Positions 55,234 to 63,673 of a DNA stretch of 64,000 bases are shown here, piece after piece (position 1 is the first letter of the stretch; every line of letters starts with the position of its first letter). The notes beneath the pieces were generated by a model that was not told the origin of the DNA, ran no database searches, and saw nothing but the letters and a program-made list of their open reading frames with translations. The position numbers were made by a program, and so were the translations under genes. Source of the stretch: Leptotrichia sp. OH3620_COT-345 (GTDB lineage Bacteria; Fusobacteriota; Fusobacteriia; Fusobacteriales; Leptotrichiaceae); NCBI RefSeq assembly GCF_003932895.1, contig NZ_RQYW01000004.1, positions 62,001 through 126,000 on the forward strand. Reading direction: 5' to 3'.

Positions 55234-55262
55234 TTTATACCTTAGTTACAGTATATTGTCAA
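55234..55262 (-). promoter_or_regulatory. Promoter of the YheO-type regulator
   Basis: TTGACA (55257-55262), 17-base spacer and TATAAA (55234-55239) on the minus strand, about 90 bases before the start. Confidence 0.75.
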
Positions 55263-55327
55263 CTATAACTTCCACATTATAACAATCATTTTTTAAATAG
55301 TAACATTACTTTTTTATATTTTTTAAT

Positions 55328-55783
55328 TTAAAATTTTTCCAGTAATTTAATTATTTCCAGAGATTTATCAGCATTTTCGAGTTTTTCAAGCAAATCTTCA
55401 TCATAAGATAATTTTGATATTTCCGCTAATAAATCTAGATGTTCACCTTTTGTATTTTCAGGAGCTGCAATCATAAAAAAAAGTTTTGACACTTCTCCAT
55501 CCATACAGTCAAATTCCACTCCATCTTTTACAGTTCCCATTGCAAGTGCCATTTTTTTCACTGCCGGAGATTTTGCATGAGGTATGGCTATTCCGTCCTG
55601 TAACCCTGTAGATGACAGTTTTTCCCTTTCGTTCAAATCTTTTAAAAATTCATCCATATTCTCAGAATCTACTATATCTCCATTTAAAAAGAGTTTTGCC
55701 ATTTCTTCAAGAATTCCGGATTTTGTTTTTTCAGTCAATCCGATTTTTATTCTATCTTCAGATAAATAATCCATTATTTTCAT
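55328..55783 (-). CDS. PtsN-like PTS EIIA domain protein
   Basis: 151 residues. Phosphorylated His in GIAIPHAKSPAVKKMALAM, preceded by REKLSSTGLQDG. No membrane segment and no IIB or IIC beside it. It follows miaA by 31 bases with AGGAGAG before the ATG, so it is co-transcribed with obgE and miaA. Stand-alone IIA proteins of this kind (PtsN) often regulate rather than transport; it may also serve a permease elsewhere. Confidence 0.88.
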   Translation of the reverse strand: MKIMDYLSEDRIKIGLTEKTKSGILEEMAKLFLNGDIVDSENMDEFLKDLNEREKLSSTGLQDGIAIPHAKSPAVKKMALAMGTVKDGVEFDCMDGEVSKLFFMIAAPENTKGEHLDLLAEISKLSYDEDLLEKLENADKSLEIIKLLEKF

Positions 55784-55814
55784 TTTTCTCTCCTGTTACT
55801 TTGTCGATTTAATA

Positions 55815-56732
55815 TTATTTAAAATTTTTCCATTTTTCCAAAATTTCTTTTTCTATTTCCTGTTCACTTTTTTCAGAAAGATTATACATTACATATTCTT
55901 TTTCTTTTCTGAACCATGTCAGCTGTCTTTTAGCATATCTTCTGCTTTCTTTTTTTATTTCTTCTATAGCTTCTTCAAATGAAATATTTCCATCAAAATA
56001 ATTAAAAAATTCCTTATATCCTATGGCAGTTATTTTATATTTACTGTGACCATATTCAGTGTATATTCTCCGAGCTTCATGTTCAAGTCCTTTGTTTTTC
56101 ATTTCATCCACTCTTTTATTTATTCTGTCATATATTTCTTCCCTATTCCTCGTGAGAAATATTTTAAGAAAATTGTAATTATTATTTTTTTTATTATCCG
56201 TTTTTAAATCACTGAATTTTTTCCCTGTTAATAAACATACTTCAAGAGCCCTTATAAGTCTCACTTTATTGTTAAGATCTATTTCATTAAAAGTTTTTTC
56301 ATCCAATTTTTTCAATTCATCGGTTAATTCTTTCATTGACTTTTTTTCAAGTTCTTTTCTTATTCTTCGGTCTTTTGAAGGTAAAAACGAAAATCCGTCG
56401 GTTATTGCTTTTATATAAAGTCCCGTTCCCCCGACTATAATTATATTTTCACTTTTTTCTTCCTTTTCTTTTAAAATTTTGTTGACTTTTTTTTCAAAAT
56501 CTCCCACTGAGTAATCCTCATCAGGTTCTATAACATCAAGCATATAATGCTTTATTCCTTTCATTTCCTCACAGGTAATCTTTGCAGTTCCTATATCCAT
56601 TTTTTTATATACCTGCATCGAATCCGCAGAAATAATATCCGCCTTTATTTTCTTTGCGAGACTTATAGACATATGAGTTTTTCCGACTCCTGTAGGTCCG
56701 CTTATTACAAGTCCTTTTAAAACTTTTTCCAT
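55815..56732 (-). CDS. miaA: tRNA dimethylallyltransferase
   Basis: 305 residues. P-loop ISGPTGVGKTHMSISLA, then ISADSMQVYKKMDIGTAK and LDVIEPDEDYSVGDF, and VGGTGLYIKAI: all MiaA hallmarks. It adds a dimethylallyl group to A37 of tRNAs that read codons starting with U. Second gene after obgE (36-base gap). Confidence 0.97.
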   Translation of the reverse strand: MEKVLKGLVISGPTGVGKTHMSISLAKKIKADIISADSMQVYKKMDIGTAKITCEEMKGIKHYMLDVIEPDEDYSVGDFEKKVNKILKEKEEKSENIIIVGGTGLYIKAITDGFSFLPSKDRRIRKELEKKSMKELTDELKKLDEKTFNEIDLNNKVRLIRALEVCLLTGKKFSDLKTDNKKNNNYNFLKIFLTRNREEIYDRINKRVDEMKNKGLEHEARRIYTEYGHSKYKITAIGYKEFFNYFDGNISFEEAIEEIKKESRRYAKRQLTWFRKEKEYVMYNLSEKSEQEIEKEILEKWKNFK

Positions 56733-56768
56733 TTTTTATTTTCACCCATCTTAAAGAAATTACAAAGC

Positions 56769-58052
56769 TTACACGACATACTCAAATTCATATCCTGCAA
56801 TAATAATGATATCTCCTTCTTCTACACCTGCATTTTCAAGTTCAACTTCCATTCCTAAATTTCTCATTACCTGTAAAAAGTTTATAATTCCTTCGTCTCC
56901 CGTAAAAACATATTTTCTAAGTACATCATCCACTATTCTTCCATCGACTTCAAATATATGATCTTCAAGTTTTTTTATAATCCAATCATCTTTCTTTTTC
57001 ATTTCTTTCAATAATTCTTCTACAGAATATTCTTCTTCAAGTTCTTCTCTCGGAATCTCTTTTATCATTTCCCAAGCTTTCATAATAACCTGTTTTATCC
57101 CATCATTTGCTATGACGGAAACAGGATAAACATATTTTACCCCTTGTTCTTTTATAAATTTTTCAAATTTTTCGTATTTTTCATCATCATAAAGCATATC
57201 GATTTTATTTGCTACAACAAGTTGAGGTTTTTCTCCTAATTTTCGACTGTAATTTTCAAGTTCTTTATTAATTTTCAAAAAGTCCTCTTCGGGATTTCTT
57301 CCATCTAATCCTGAAATATCTACAATATGTATAATTATTTTACATCTTTCTATATGTTTTAAAAATCTGTCTCCAAGACCTACTCCCTCATGGGCTCCTT
57401 CAATCAATCCGGGAATATCGGCTATTACAAAACTTTCCTCTTCTCCTATCCTTACTACTCCCAGTTTAGGCTTTAATGTCGTAAAATGATACCCTGCAAC
57501 TTTAGAATTTGCTGCAGATACTTTATTTATAAAACTGGATTTCCCGACACTCGGATATCCTACTAAAGCAACATCTGCAAGAAGTTTCAGCTCAAGTTTT
57601 ACTTTAAGTTCCACTCCTTCTCTTCCACTTTCAGCTATTCTCGGAGCTTTTCTTACCGAAGATTTAAAATGAATATTTCCTCTTCCTCCGTCACCACCTT
57701 TTAAAAATATTGTTTTTTCATTTGGAGTACTCAAATCTAAAAGCAGTTTCCCAGTTTCAAAATCCCTTATCATAGTTCCCACCGGTACTTTTATTATTAA
57801 ATCACTCCCCGACTTTCCTGTAGAACGTGCAGAAGATCCTTTTTCACCGTTTTCTGCCTGAAATTTTTTACTGCTTTTAAAGTCAACCAGTGTATTTATA
57901 TTAGGATCTGTAAGAAAAACAATATCTCCTCCTTTTCCTCCATCACCACCGTCAGGACCTCCAAATTGTACAAATTTCTCTCTCCTGAACGTTGCTGCAC
58001 CGTCTCCTCCATTTCCGGATATTACGGTAATTACACTTTCATCTATAAACAT
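56769..58052 (-). CDS. obgE: GTPase Obg
   Basis: 427 residues: N-terminal glycine-rich Obg domain (about 1-158, FVQFGGPDGGDGGKGGDI), GTPase domain (GYPSVGKSSFIN, FTTLKPKLG, DIPGLIEGA, NKIDM) and C-terminal OCT domain (about 345-427). Essential ribosome-associated GTPase. First gene of obgE-miaA-IIA. AGGAG precedes the ATG. Confidence 0.97.
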   Translation of the reverse strand: MFIDESVITVISGNGGDGAATFRREKFVQFGGPDGGDGGKGGDIVFLTDPNINTLVDFKSSKKFQAENGEKGSSARSTGKSGSDLIIKVPVGTMIRDFETGKLLLDLSTPNEKTIFLKGGDGGRGNIHFKSSVRKAPRIAESGREGVELKVKLELKLLADVALVGYPSVGKSSFINKVSAANSKVAGYHFTTLKPKLGVVRIGEEESFVIADIPGLIEGAHEGVGLGDRFLKHIERCKIIIHIVDISGLDGRNPEEDFLKINKELENYSRKLGEKPQLVVANKIDMLYDDEKYEKFEKFIKEQGVKYVYPVSVIANDGIKQVIMKAWEMIKEIPREELEEEYSVEELLKEMKKKDDWIIKKLEDHIFEVDGRIVDDVLRKYVFTGDEGIINFLQVMRNLGMEVELENAGVEEGDIIIIAGYEFEYVV

Positions 58053-58159
58053 TTTTTTCTCCTAAATTAATATCATATGAAATATTTTATCACGTTTATA
58101 CAAAAAATAAAAGTTTTAGATATTTTATTAAATTTGTTTTATAATTGCCTTGTAATATT

Positions 58160-58816
58160 TCAGATATACTTACTTCCTTCTTTCATACTTAATTTTGCCA
58201 TTTTATCTTTATTTTTTTCAATAAATTTCCTTACCCAATCAGGATTGGTCTTACTGTAATCCCTTAATGCCCAGCCTATTGCTTTATTAATAAAAAATTC
58301 GGTTTGACCAAAGTTATTTTCCAGTATTTTTTCAAGAAGCTCCGTATTTGTTTTCTCCTTTCTGAGAAGCTGATGATCTATCGCTATTCTTCTGAGCCAT
58401 ATATTTTTATCTGTACTCCATTTCAAAAGAATGTCGTTTACCTGAGGATATTTCAAAGCTATTCCGCCTATCACCATATCAAGATTGTCAACTGTATCCC
58501 ACCATGATTTCAACAAAATGAGTTTTTTTAATTTAGGTATATCTCCATCTGTTAAAAAATCTTTTACTGTCTGTATATAATCAAGAGCTACATACTGTAT
58601 CTCCCTATATTCATTTTCCCAGCATTTATTTATAAAAGTCCAGTCTATTTCCCCTTCCTTTTTAGCTTCCTTAAACGAATTTTTGAACAGTTTTCTGCGT
58701 TCGGGAGTTCTTATTCCTATGTATTTAAATTTATTCAACATGTATGAGGACATTCTCTCAGCTTCTTCTTCATTTTTATAACTTACTATTTCTCCAAAAA
58801 TTTTTTCAAAATCCAT
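58160..58816 (-). CDS. DNA alkylation repair protein, AlkD family
   Basis: 218 residues made of helical HEAT-like repeats. Family segments: MLNKFKYIGIRTPERRKLFK, IQYVALDYI, LKSWWDTVDNLD (catalytic-site Trp and Asp) and FFINKAIGWALRDYSKTNPDWV. AlkD-type glycosylases remove positively charged alkylated bases such as N7-methylguanine. RBS GAAGGT before the ATG. It is followed by obgE on the same strand after a 107-base gap. Confidence 0.9.
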   Translation of the reverse strand: MDFEKIFGEIVSYKNEEEAERMSSYMLNKFKYIGIRTPERRKLFKNSFKEAKKEGEIDWTFINKCWENEYREIQYVALDYIQTVKDFLTDGDIPKLKKLILLKSWWDTVDNLDMVIGGIALKYPQVNDILLKWSTDKNIWLRRIAIDHQLLRKEKTNTELLEKILENNFGQTEFFINKAIGWALRDYSKTNPDWVRKFIEKNKDKMAKLSMKEGSKYI

Positions 58817-58860
58817 TACTTTACCTTCTTGTATTTATATAATTTATATTCAATCGCAAA

Positions 58861-59220
58861 TTATCCTTTTTTATAATCCGTTATTCCGAATCTGTTCCCG
58901 AAAGGATCTTCAAATTCAACGGCATTTCCTGTTCTGATAGGAAAAGGTGGTGTCAGAAGCTTTACATTTTTGTTTTTCATTTTCTCATATTCCTCCGAAA
59001 CATTGTCTACAATAAACCATATTGTCTGCTTTGTATCAGGAAATTTGTTTTTTTCTTTGAGAATTATCGCTGCTTCTTCATTACCTATATTAAAAGCAAC
59101 CATTCCCATATCAGAAAAATCAAATTTTATTTCCAAACCCAGTATATCTTTGTAATATTTCTTAGCTTTTTCCAAATCGTCTACAACAAGAAAAAAATTA
59201 TCATATCCTTTTAATTTCAT
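58861..59220 (-). CDS. VOC-superfamily (glyoxalase-like) protein
   Basis: 119 residues with two beta-alpha-beta-beta-beta modules. DNFFLVVDDLEKAKKYYKDILG starts the first and VEFEDPFGNRFGITDY ends the second. Typical His/Glu metal ligands of glyoxalase I are not all in place, so substrate is not known; similar proteins include dioxygenases and antibiotic-binding proteins. The ATG at 59220 follows AAGGAGG; an ATG 42 bases upstream does not have a site. Confidence 0.85.
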   Translation of the reverse strand: MKLKGYDNFFLVVDDLEKAKKYYKDILGLEIKFDFSDMGMVAFNIGNEEAAIILKEKNKFPDTKQTIWFIVDNVSEEYEKMKNKNVKLLTPPFPIRTGNAVEFEDPFGNRFGITDYKKG

Positions 59221-59393
59221 GTTTATCCTCCTTTTTCGTTCCATAATCTTTATTATAATCATACTCTCATTTTTAAGTTATTTCAATATTTTCACATTAT
59301 AAAATTTAATATTAAATCGAAACTGAAGTATAAAGAAATGATTCATAGTTAAATTGTAATAATAAAAATATAAACTTGGAATGTAAACAGAAA

Positions 59394-59566
59394 CTCCGAC
59401 ATTCAAAATTCTACGAAAAAATATGAATTATGCTGCTCGGGAAAACAGCTGTCTGAGCGAAGCGAGTTTGCTGTTTTCTGAGCATAGTTCATATTTTGAG
59501 GTTAAAAAATTTTGTAGCCGGTAGCCGGAGTGTGAGGGCGGCAATGGGCCCTCACGGAAAAAAGTA
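59394..59566 (+). repeat. Dispersed intergenic repeat, best copy C, with long hairpin
   Basis: Starts ACTCCGACATTCAAAATTCT. The centre folds: ATGAATTATGCT pairs with AGCATAGTTCAT (one mismatch), and inside it GAAAACAGC pairs with GCTGTTTTC around a loop holding GAGCGAAGCGAG. Then AAAAAATTTTGTAGCCGGTA, a GGAGTGTGAGGGC block and GGGCCCTCAC close with a second stem. The higher GC of this copy stands out from the flanks. It lies after the YjjW-like gene. Copies A1, A2, B and D share parts of it. Confidence 0.7.
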
Positions 59567-59610
59567 TAGAATTTTTGTTTTGTTCTTTGTTTACAAAAAA
59601 TATCGTAAAA

Positions 59611-60348
59611 CTATACTATAACAACATTGCTAAGTCCGTTTTTCTCAGCTATTTTTTTTAGCTTTTTCATATACTCCTCACTGGGAGTATACGCTTTCAA
59701 TACTTCTTCTCTCACACCGTTCTGTCTATATTTTATAATTTTATACTTCAGACTTTTATCATATTCGGCAATTAATTTGCTTATATTATCCACTGTTTTT
59801 TCATTATCAATAATTTCAGGTACAATAACAGTTCTTACTTCATATATTTTCCCTAATTCTACAAGATATTTGAAATTTCTTATTACATTTTCATTACTTA
59901 TTCCTGTCATTAATATATGGTCTTTTTTGTCAAAAGCTTTTATATCAATCATTACCTTGTCAAGAATATCTATAAATTTCTTTTTTTCTTCCGGCCATAA
60001 AGGAATTGAACAATTACTGTCTACAAAGCAGGTAAGTCTTTTCCAGTTTTTCTTTATTTCCGTAAACAGTTCAGTAAGAAATCTCCATTGAAGTGAACAT
60101 TCTCCTCCTGAAACGGTTATCCCTGAAATAAAAGGAGCTACATTTTCTATTTCTTCCAAAATTTTTTCTATACTCATGACACTTATGTCTTCAGGAATAT
60201 TTTCGCTTTTCTCTCCAAATATTTCTATTGTTTCAGGATTATGACAATAAAGACAGTCATAATTACACCCCTGAAAAAATATTGACAGCCTGTTACCCGG
60301 GCCGTCAACATTACTAAAAGGTATTATTTTATTAACAATCCCTTTCAT
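59611..60348 (-). CDS. yjjW: Glycyl-radical enzyme activating protein, YjjW-like radical SAM
   Basis: 245 residues. Radical SAM cluster motif CNYDCLYC near residue 28 (CxxxCxxC), SAM-binding GGECSLQ near residue 82, and ITVSGG. It generates the glycyl radical on the partner enzyme. It overlaps the partner's stop by one base (TAATG), so the pair is coupled. The extra ferredoxin-like insertion found in many YjjW and PflA-like activases is absent; PflA or NrdG function is excluded mainly by the partner. Confidence 0.88.
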   Translation of the reverse strand: MKGIVNKIIPFSNVDGPGNRLSIFFQGCNYDCLYCHNPETIEIFGEKSENIPEDISVMSIEKILEEIENVAPFISGITVSGGECSLQWRFLTELFTEIKKNWKRLTCFVDSNCSIPLWPEEKKKFIDILDKVMIDIKAFDKKDHILMTGISNENVIRNFKYLVELGKIYEVRTVIVPEIIDNEKTVDNISKLIAEYDKSLKYKIIKYRQNGVREEVLKAYTPSEEYMKKLKKIAEKNGLSNVVIV

Positions 60349-61850
60349 TATTCATTTCCTCTTATTTTTCTTTCGAGTATTTTTGAGTTTTCCCTTGCTC
60401 CTAAACCGAATACGACCGTCTGCTGTATTACCTGTTCATTTCTATGAAGTTTTTCCATTTCAGATTTTTTAACAAGATACCCTGTAATTCTTATTACATC
60501 AGCATCGGTAGAATATACTGAAAAATATCTCATTCCCTCCTTAAACGCTCCTTTTATAATATCCAGAATGGATTCAGGATTTTTTGAAGCCATTTCATCA
60601 AAAGGGAAAATATCTCCTATCCCTGACTTGAAATAAGGGTGAAATTTTGCAGTCTGTTTTATATGTTTAGGTAGTGCAGGCTCATCTCCTATCGGTATTC
60701 TGCAACCCGGACTTATCCCGTAATCTGTATCTATGCCTACTTGTGCATGAAGTACATAGTGATTATCGGTAATTTCACAGTATTTAACTTTATAATTATG
60801 TACATATTCCTGAAGTTTTTCTATGATTTTTACTCCCAAATCATCTGCATAACGGCCCCAGCCAAATCTGTCTTCCTGCTTTTCCGCACCGATTATTTTA
60901 TTTACACATTCAGCCAGTCCGACTACTCCGAACATTCCGCTAAATCTGTCTCTATGTATAAGTTCTTCCTTTGCAAGAAAACTTGATTCGAAAAATCCAC
61001 TTTCTTCCACTAAAAACTTTACTCTTTCATCCATATATCTTGCCATTCTGTTTACTGCATCAGGCAATATATGACTAAGTAAATCTTCTTCATTTTTTGC
61101 TTCTTCTACCAATTTTGCAAGATTGAGTCTTACAAGAGTATAAGCCCCTCCTCCGATACTCAGTCCGTTATAACAGCTTGCTATTGCATAGTCTTTTCCG
61201 TAAAAATCTTTCTGAAACATTTTATAGTTGGAAAAACTCGGTTTTGCTACTTTCAGACTTGTTTCTATAGCCTGAACCGCAAAATCGTCAGGAGTTATAT
61301 CCTCATCATATTTCAAAGTCAGATTAGGTGTCATTGTATCCAGTTCCACAGTAGCTTTTAAAATCATTTCTCCTGCTTTTGTTTTATGAGGCCCTAAATT
61401 TGCATGACAAAAAGAATCTGTAATTGTTCTGTCTATTTGCAACAAAAAAAGTTTTATAGCTTTGTAAGCTTCTTCTTCATCTTTTATATACGGTTCAAGT
61501 AATGTGTCTATATTTCCGAGATAAACAGGATATGACGTAATAGACGGTACGTGATTATAAAGTATAAGTAAATTTGTAGTAGCTTCCCATATATCTTTTG
61601 CAGGCTTTATATCAAGAAATTTACTCCCCTGTTTCATAAATTTTTCATAGTCGGGAGTAATATATCTGGCTCTGTAAGGAGCATTCCCTTCAAATAAATC
61701 GCATATTATGCCTTTATCTCTATATTCTTGAATATCAGGAGTGATATTCAGCACATTTAAAGTCCCTTCGGCAGCTCCTGCCAATTGTCGTAACTTCTGT
61801 TCATAAGTTAATACATTATTTTTTATAATTGATAAAATTTGCTCCGACAT
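60348..61850 (-). CDS. yjjI: YjjI-family glycyl-radical enzyme
   Basis: 500 residues. The glycyl-radical loop is VIRITGYLVKKSEM near residue 457, matching the RVxGY pattern. The catalytic cysteine is probably in ASCYNGLSIGGGAYTL near residue 245. Overall it resembles YjjI (DUF3029), whose substrate is unknown. The ATG at 61850 follows AGGAGG; a longer start lacks one. With the activase it forms a two-gene anaerobic enzyme system. Confidence 0.88.
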   Translation of the reverse strand: MSEQILSIIKNNVLTYEQKLRQLAGAAEGTLNVLNITPDIQEYRDKGIICDLFEGNAPYRARYITPDYEKFMKQGSKFLDIKPAKDIWEATTNLLILYNHVPSITSYPVYLGNIDTLLEPYIKDEEEAYKAIKLFLLQIDRTITDSFCHANLGPHKTKAGEMILKATVELDTMTPNLTLKYDEDITPDDFAVQAIETSLKVAKPSFSNYKMFQKDFYGKDYAIASCYNGLSIGGGAYTLVRLNLAKLVEEAKNEEDLLSHILPDAVNRMARYMDERVKFLVEESGFFESSFLAKEELIHRDRFSGMFGVVGLAECVNKIIGAEKQEDRFGWGRYADDLGVKIIEKLQEYVHNYKVKYCEITDNHYVLHAQVGIDTDYGISPGCRIPIGDEPALPKHIKQTAKFHPYFKSGIGDIFPFDEMASKNPESILDIIKGAFKEGMRYFSVYSTDADVIRITGYLVKKSEMEKLHRNEQVIQQTVVFGLGARENSKILERKIRGNE

Positions 61851-62071
61851 TGATTTCCTCCTAATTATTTTTACTATATAACCTTTATTTTTATATCTGA
61901 ATTTTATCATCATACTTTTTTCTTTGAATATTAATATTTTACCATATTTTTTGCTTAAAATCTACAATTGCAACTCTAAATGTTACTTGCTGTTTATTTA
62001 AATATTAATTTCTTAATTTTAATCTTAAATTAAAAATATTAAATTCTATAAAAAATTAAAATCTATATATT

Positions 62072-62116
62072 AAAAATAAAACTGATAATTGTAAAAAGAA
62101 TCAAAAGCTCAGTTTT
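62072..62116 (-). terminator. Terminator of the nuclease gene
   Basis: Arms AAAACTGA (62078-62085) and TCAGTTTT (62109-62116) with a loop of 23 bases; on the minus strand ATTTTTAA follows. The 5' arm overlaps the last codons of the gene. Confidence 0.55.
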
Positions 62117-62621
62117 TCCGTTTCTTTTTTTCTCTTTTTATTTTTCTGAACTCCCAAGGAGATATATAATTTTTTTTGGCAAATATTCCGAGTTTATTTT
62201 TTTGGGCAGCTTCCTGATACTGCTTCATTCTGACATTTTTTTTATCATATTTTTCATACCACCACGCATTTCCGGTCTTTACCATTTTTTCATTTATATT
62301 CTCGTTGTTATAATAAACTGTTCCTAACACTCTTCCGTATCTGTCCTTTTTCTTTCCATAAATTTTGACATTTTTATTTCTTATAAAGTTTATTAATGTT
62401 TGTTTGCTTTCATAACCGTAATCCTGATTAATTTCAGGTGCATCTATTCCGAACAGTCTTACTTTAATCAATTCTCCTGTTTCTTTATCGTTTTCCGTTC
62501 TTTTCACTGCTACTGTATCTCCGTCACTTACATACAGTACTTTATAATTTTCTGCAAAACATGGTACATATATTATCAGAATGAATACCAATAATCCCAG
62601 TATTTTATTTATTTTTTTCAT
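62109..62621 (-). CDS. Secreted thermonuclease-like (SNase) protein
   Basis: 170 residues: signal peptide (about 1-23, ending CFAE) and an SNase domain: VSDGDTVAV (catalytic Asp), VRLFGIDAPEINQ (Arg, Asp, Glu), and KKDRYGRVLGTVYY (second Arg), AWWYEKY. Cuts DNA and RNA outside the cytoplasm, with calcium. The basic tail KRKKKRKN-like at the C-terminus may bind DNA or cell wall. No neighbour suggests a specific role. Confidence 0.92.
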   Translation of the reverse strand: MKKINKILGLLVFILIIYVPCFAENYKVLYVSDGDTVAVKRTENDKETGELIKVRLFGIDAPEINQDYGYESKQTLINFIRNKNVKIYGKKKDRYGRVLGTVYYNNENINEKMVKTGNAWWYEKYDKKNVRMKQYQEAAQKNKLGIFAKKNYISPWEFRKIKREKKKRKN

Positions 62622-62770
62622 TTTTCAAATTCCTTTCCTTGTTACAAAATTATACTACATTTTTTAAATTTAAGACATCTAATATTTGATTAATATTTTT
62701 TTATTTTTTCTCTTTTTATATCATGAATTATATGATATAATTTTCAAAATTACTATGAAAGGAATATTTT

Positions 62771-63058
62771 ATGGAATTTTTATTTTTAATTTTTATTGTT
62801 ATATTTGTCTTACTTGCATGGGGAGGGCTTTCATATCTTATGTACTACTCTGTATCCATAGGAATGAAAAAAAGAATTAATTCCCCTAAAATAACAGACG
62901 AAAAAATTTTAAAGGATTACAAAACTTTAAACAATTTTATCGGTCTATTTATTTTTTATGGCGGAATTGTAGGATTTTTCTTAGCCAAAAAAAAGTTTAT
63001 TCCTGAACTAAAAAAGATATTAGAAGAAAAAATGAGAGAAAGAAATATTTCTTTTTAA
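62771..63058 (+). CDS. Small two-helix membrane protein, unknown
   Basis: 95 residues. Membrane helix at about 2-28, polar loop (MKKRINSPKITDEKILKDYK), second helix at about 53-70, then a basic/acidic tail. AAAGGA precedes the ATG. A TGATATAAT extended -10 lies 30 bases upstream within the inverted repeat ATATCAT/ATGATAT (62718-62738). Alone, with no family recognised. Confidence 0.65.
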   Translation: MEFLFLIFIVIFVLLAWGGLSYLMYYSVSIGMKKRINSPKITDEKILKDYKTLNNFIGLFIFYGGIVGFFLAKKKFIPELKKILEEKMRERNISF

Positions 63059-63212
63059 ACATTAAAAAAGAAATTATTAAATCAAAGCTTCAAAGCAGAC
63101 TGTATAATTAATTAAGAGAATTTTACAGTTGGATAATAATTAAAACAATAAAAATCATATTTATGAATCATTTAAAACCTCATAGATATGATTTTTATAT
63201 TTTAGTTTATTT

Positions 63213-63659
63213 TTATTTATCAGTCAGTTCATGTATTTTGTTTTTGTTCTGTTTTTTTATAATCCCTTTATTTTTCCAATGCCTGTTTAAAATTATCTTC
63301 TTCAAATCATTAATATCTAAAAATGTATATTCAAGATTGTACTTTCCAAATATGTTATTTATAATTCTATATATTTCCTCATAAATATCCATTCCGAGTA
63401 TTATATGACTTTCTGTTTTAAACATTGTAAATATTGACATTATCGCTGTCGTTCCTGAAGAAAAAACATAAGCGGTTTTTCCATTTTCCAACACGTCAAC
63501 CGTTTTTTCAGCTCGGCTCTTATAGTTGAAGACATTCTTCCATATTCAAATTCCTGTTCTCTTCCAAATTTCCTTACAGAAAATGCAAAGGTCATATTAA
63601 TTGTACTTCCTCATATTTTTTCTTTTTCCTCAATTCCATGTATTGCTTTTGTTTCAAAT
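63213..63659 (-). pseudogene. Decayed Cys/Met-metabolism PLP-dependent enzyme (MetB/MetC/Mgl family)
   Basis: On the minus strand three pieces in different frames look like the start of a cystathionine gamma-synthase/lyase: FETKAIHGI (63650 on), then after an in-frame stop NMTFAFSVRKFGREQEFEYGR and STIRAELKK, then after a frameshift near 63495 VLENGKTAYVFSSGTTAIMS (the usual LE-G--A-AFSSG-AA) and DIYEEIYRII. The rest of the protein, including the PLP lysine, is missing. The expected start codon reads ATA after a GAGGA site. It follows the GNAT gene directly and may have been in operon with it. Confidence 0.8.
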
Positions 63660-63673
63660 TCTATATTTGTTCC

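Noticed and set aside
59611-61850. Anaerobic ribonucleotide reductase NrdD/NrdG
   Set aside because: The large protein is only 500 residues, lacks the ATP-cone and zinc-cysteine motifs of NrdD, and its sequence fits YjjI.
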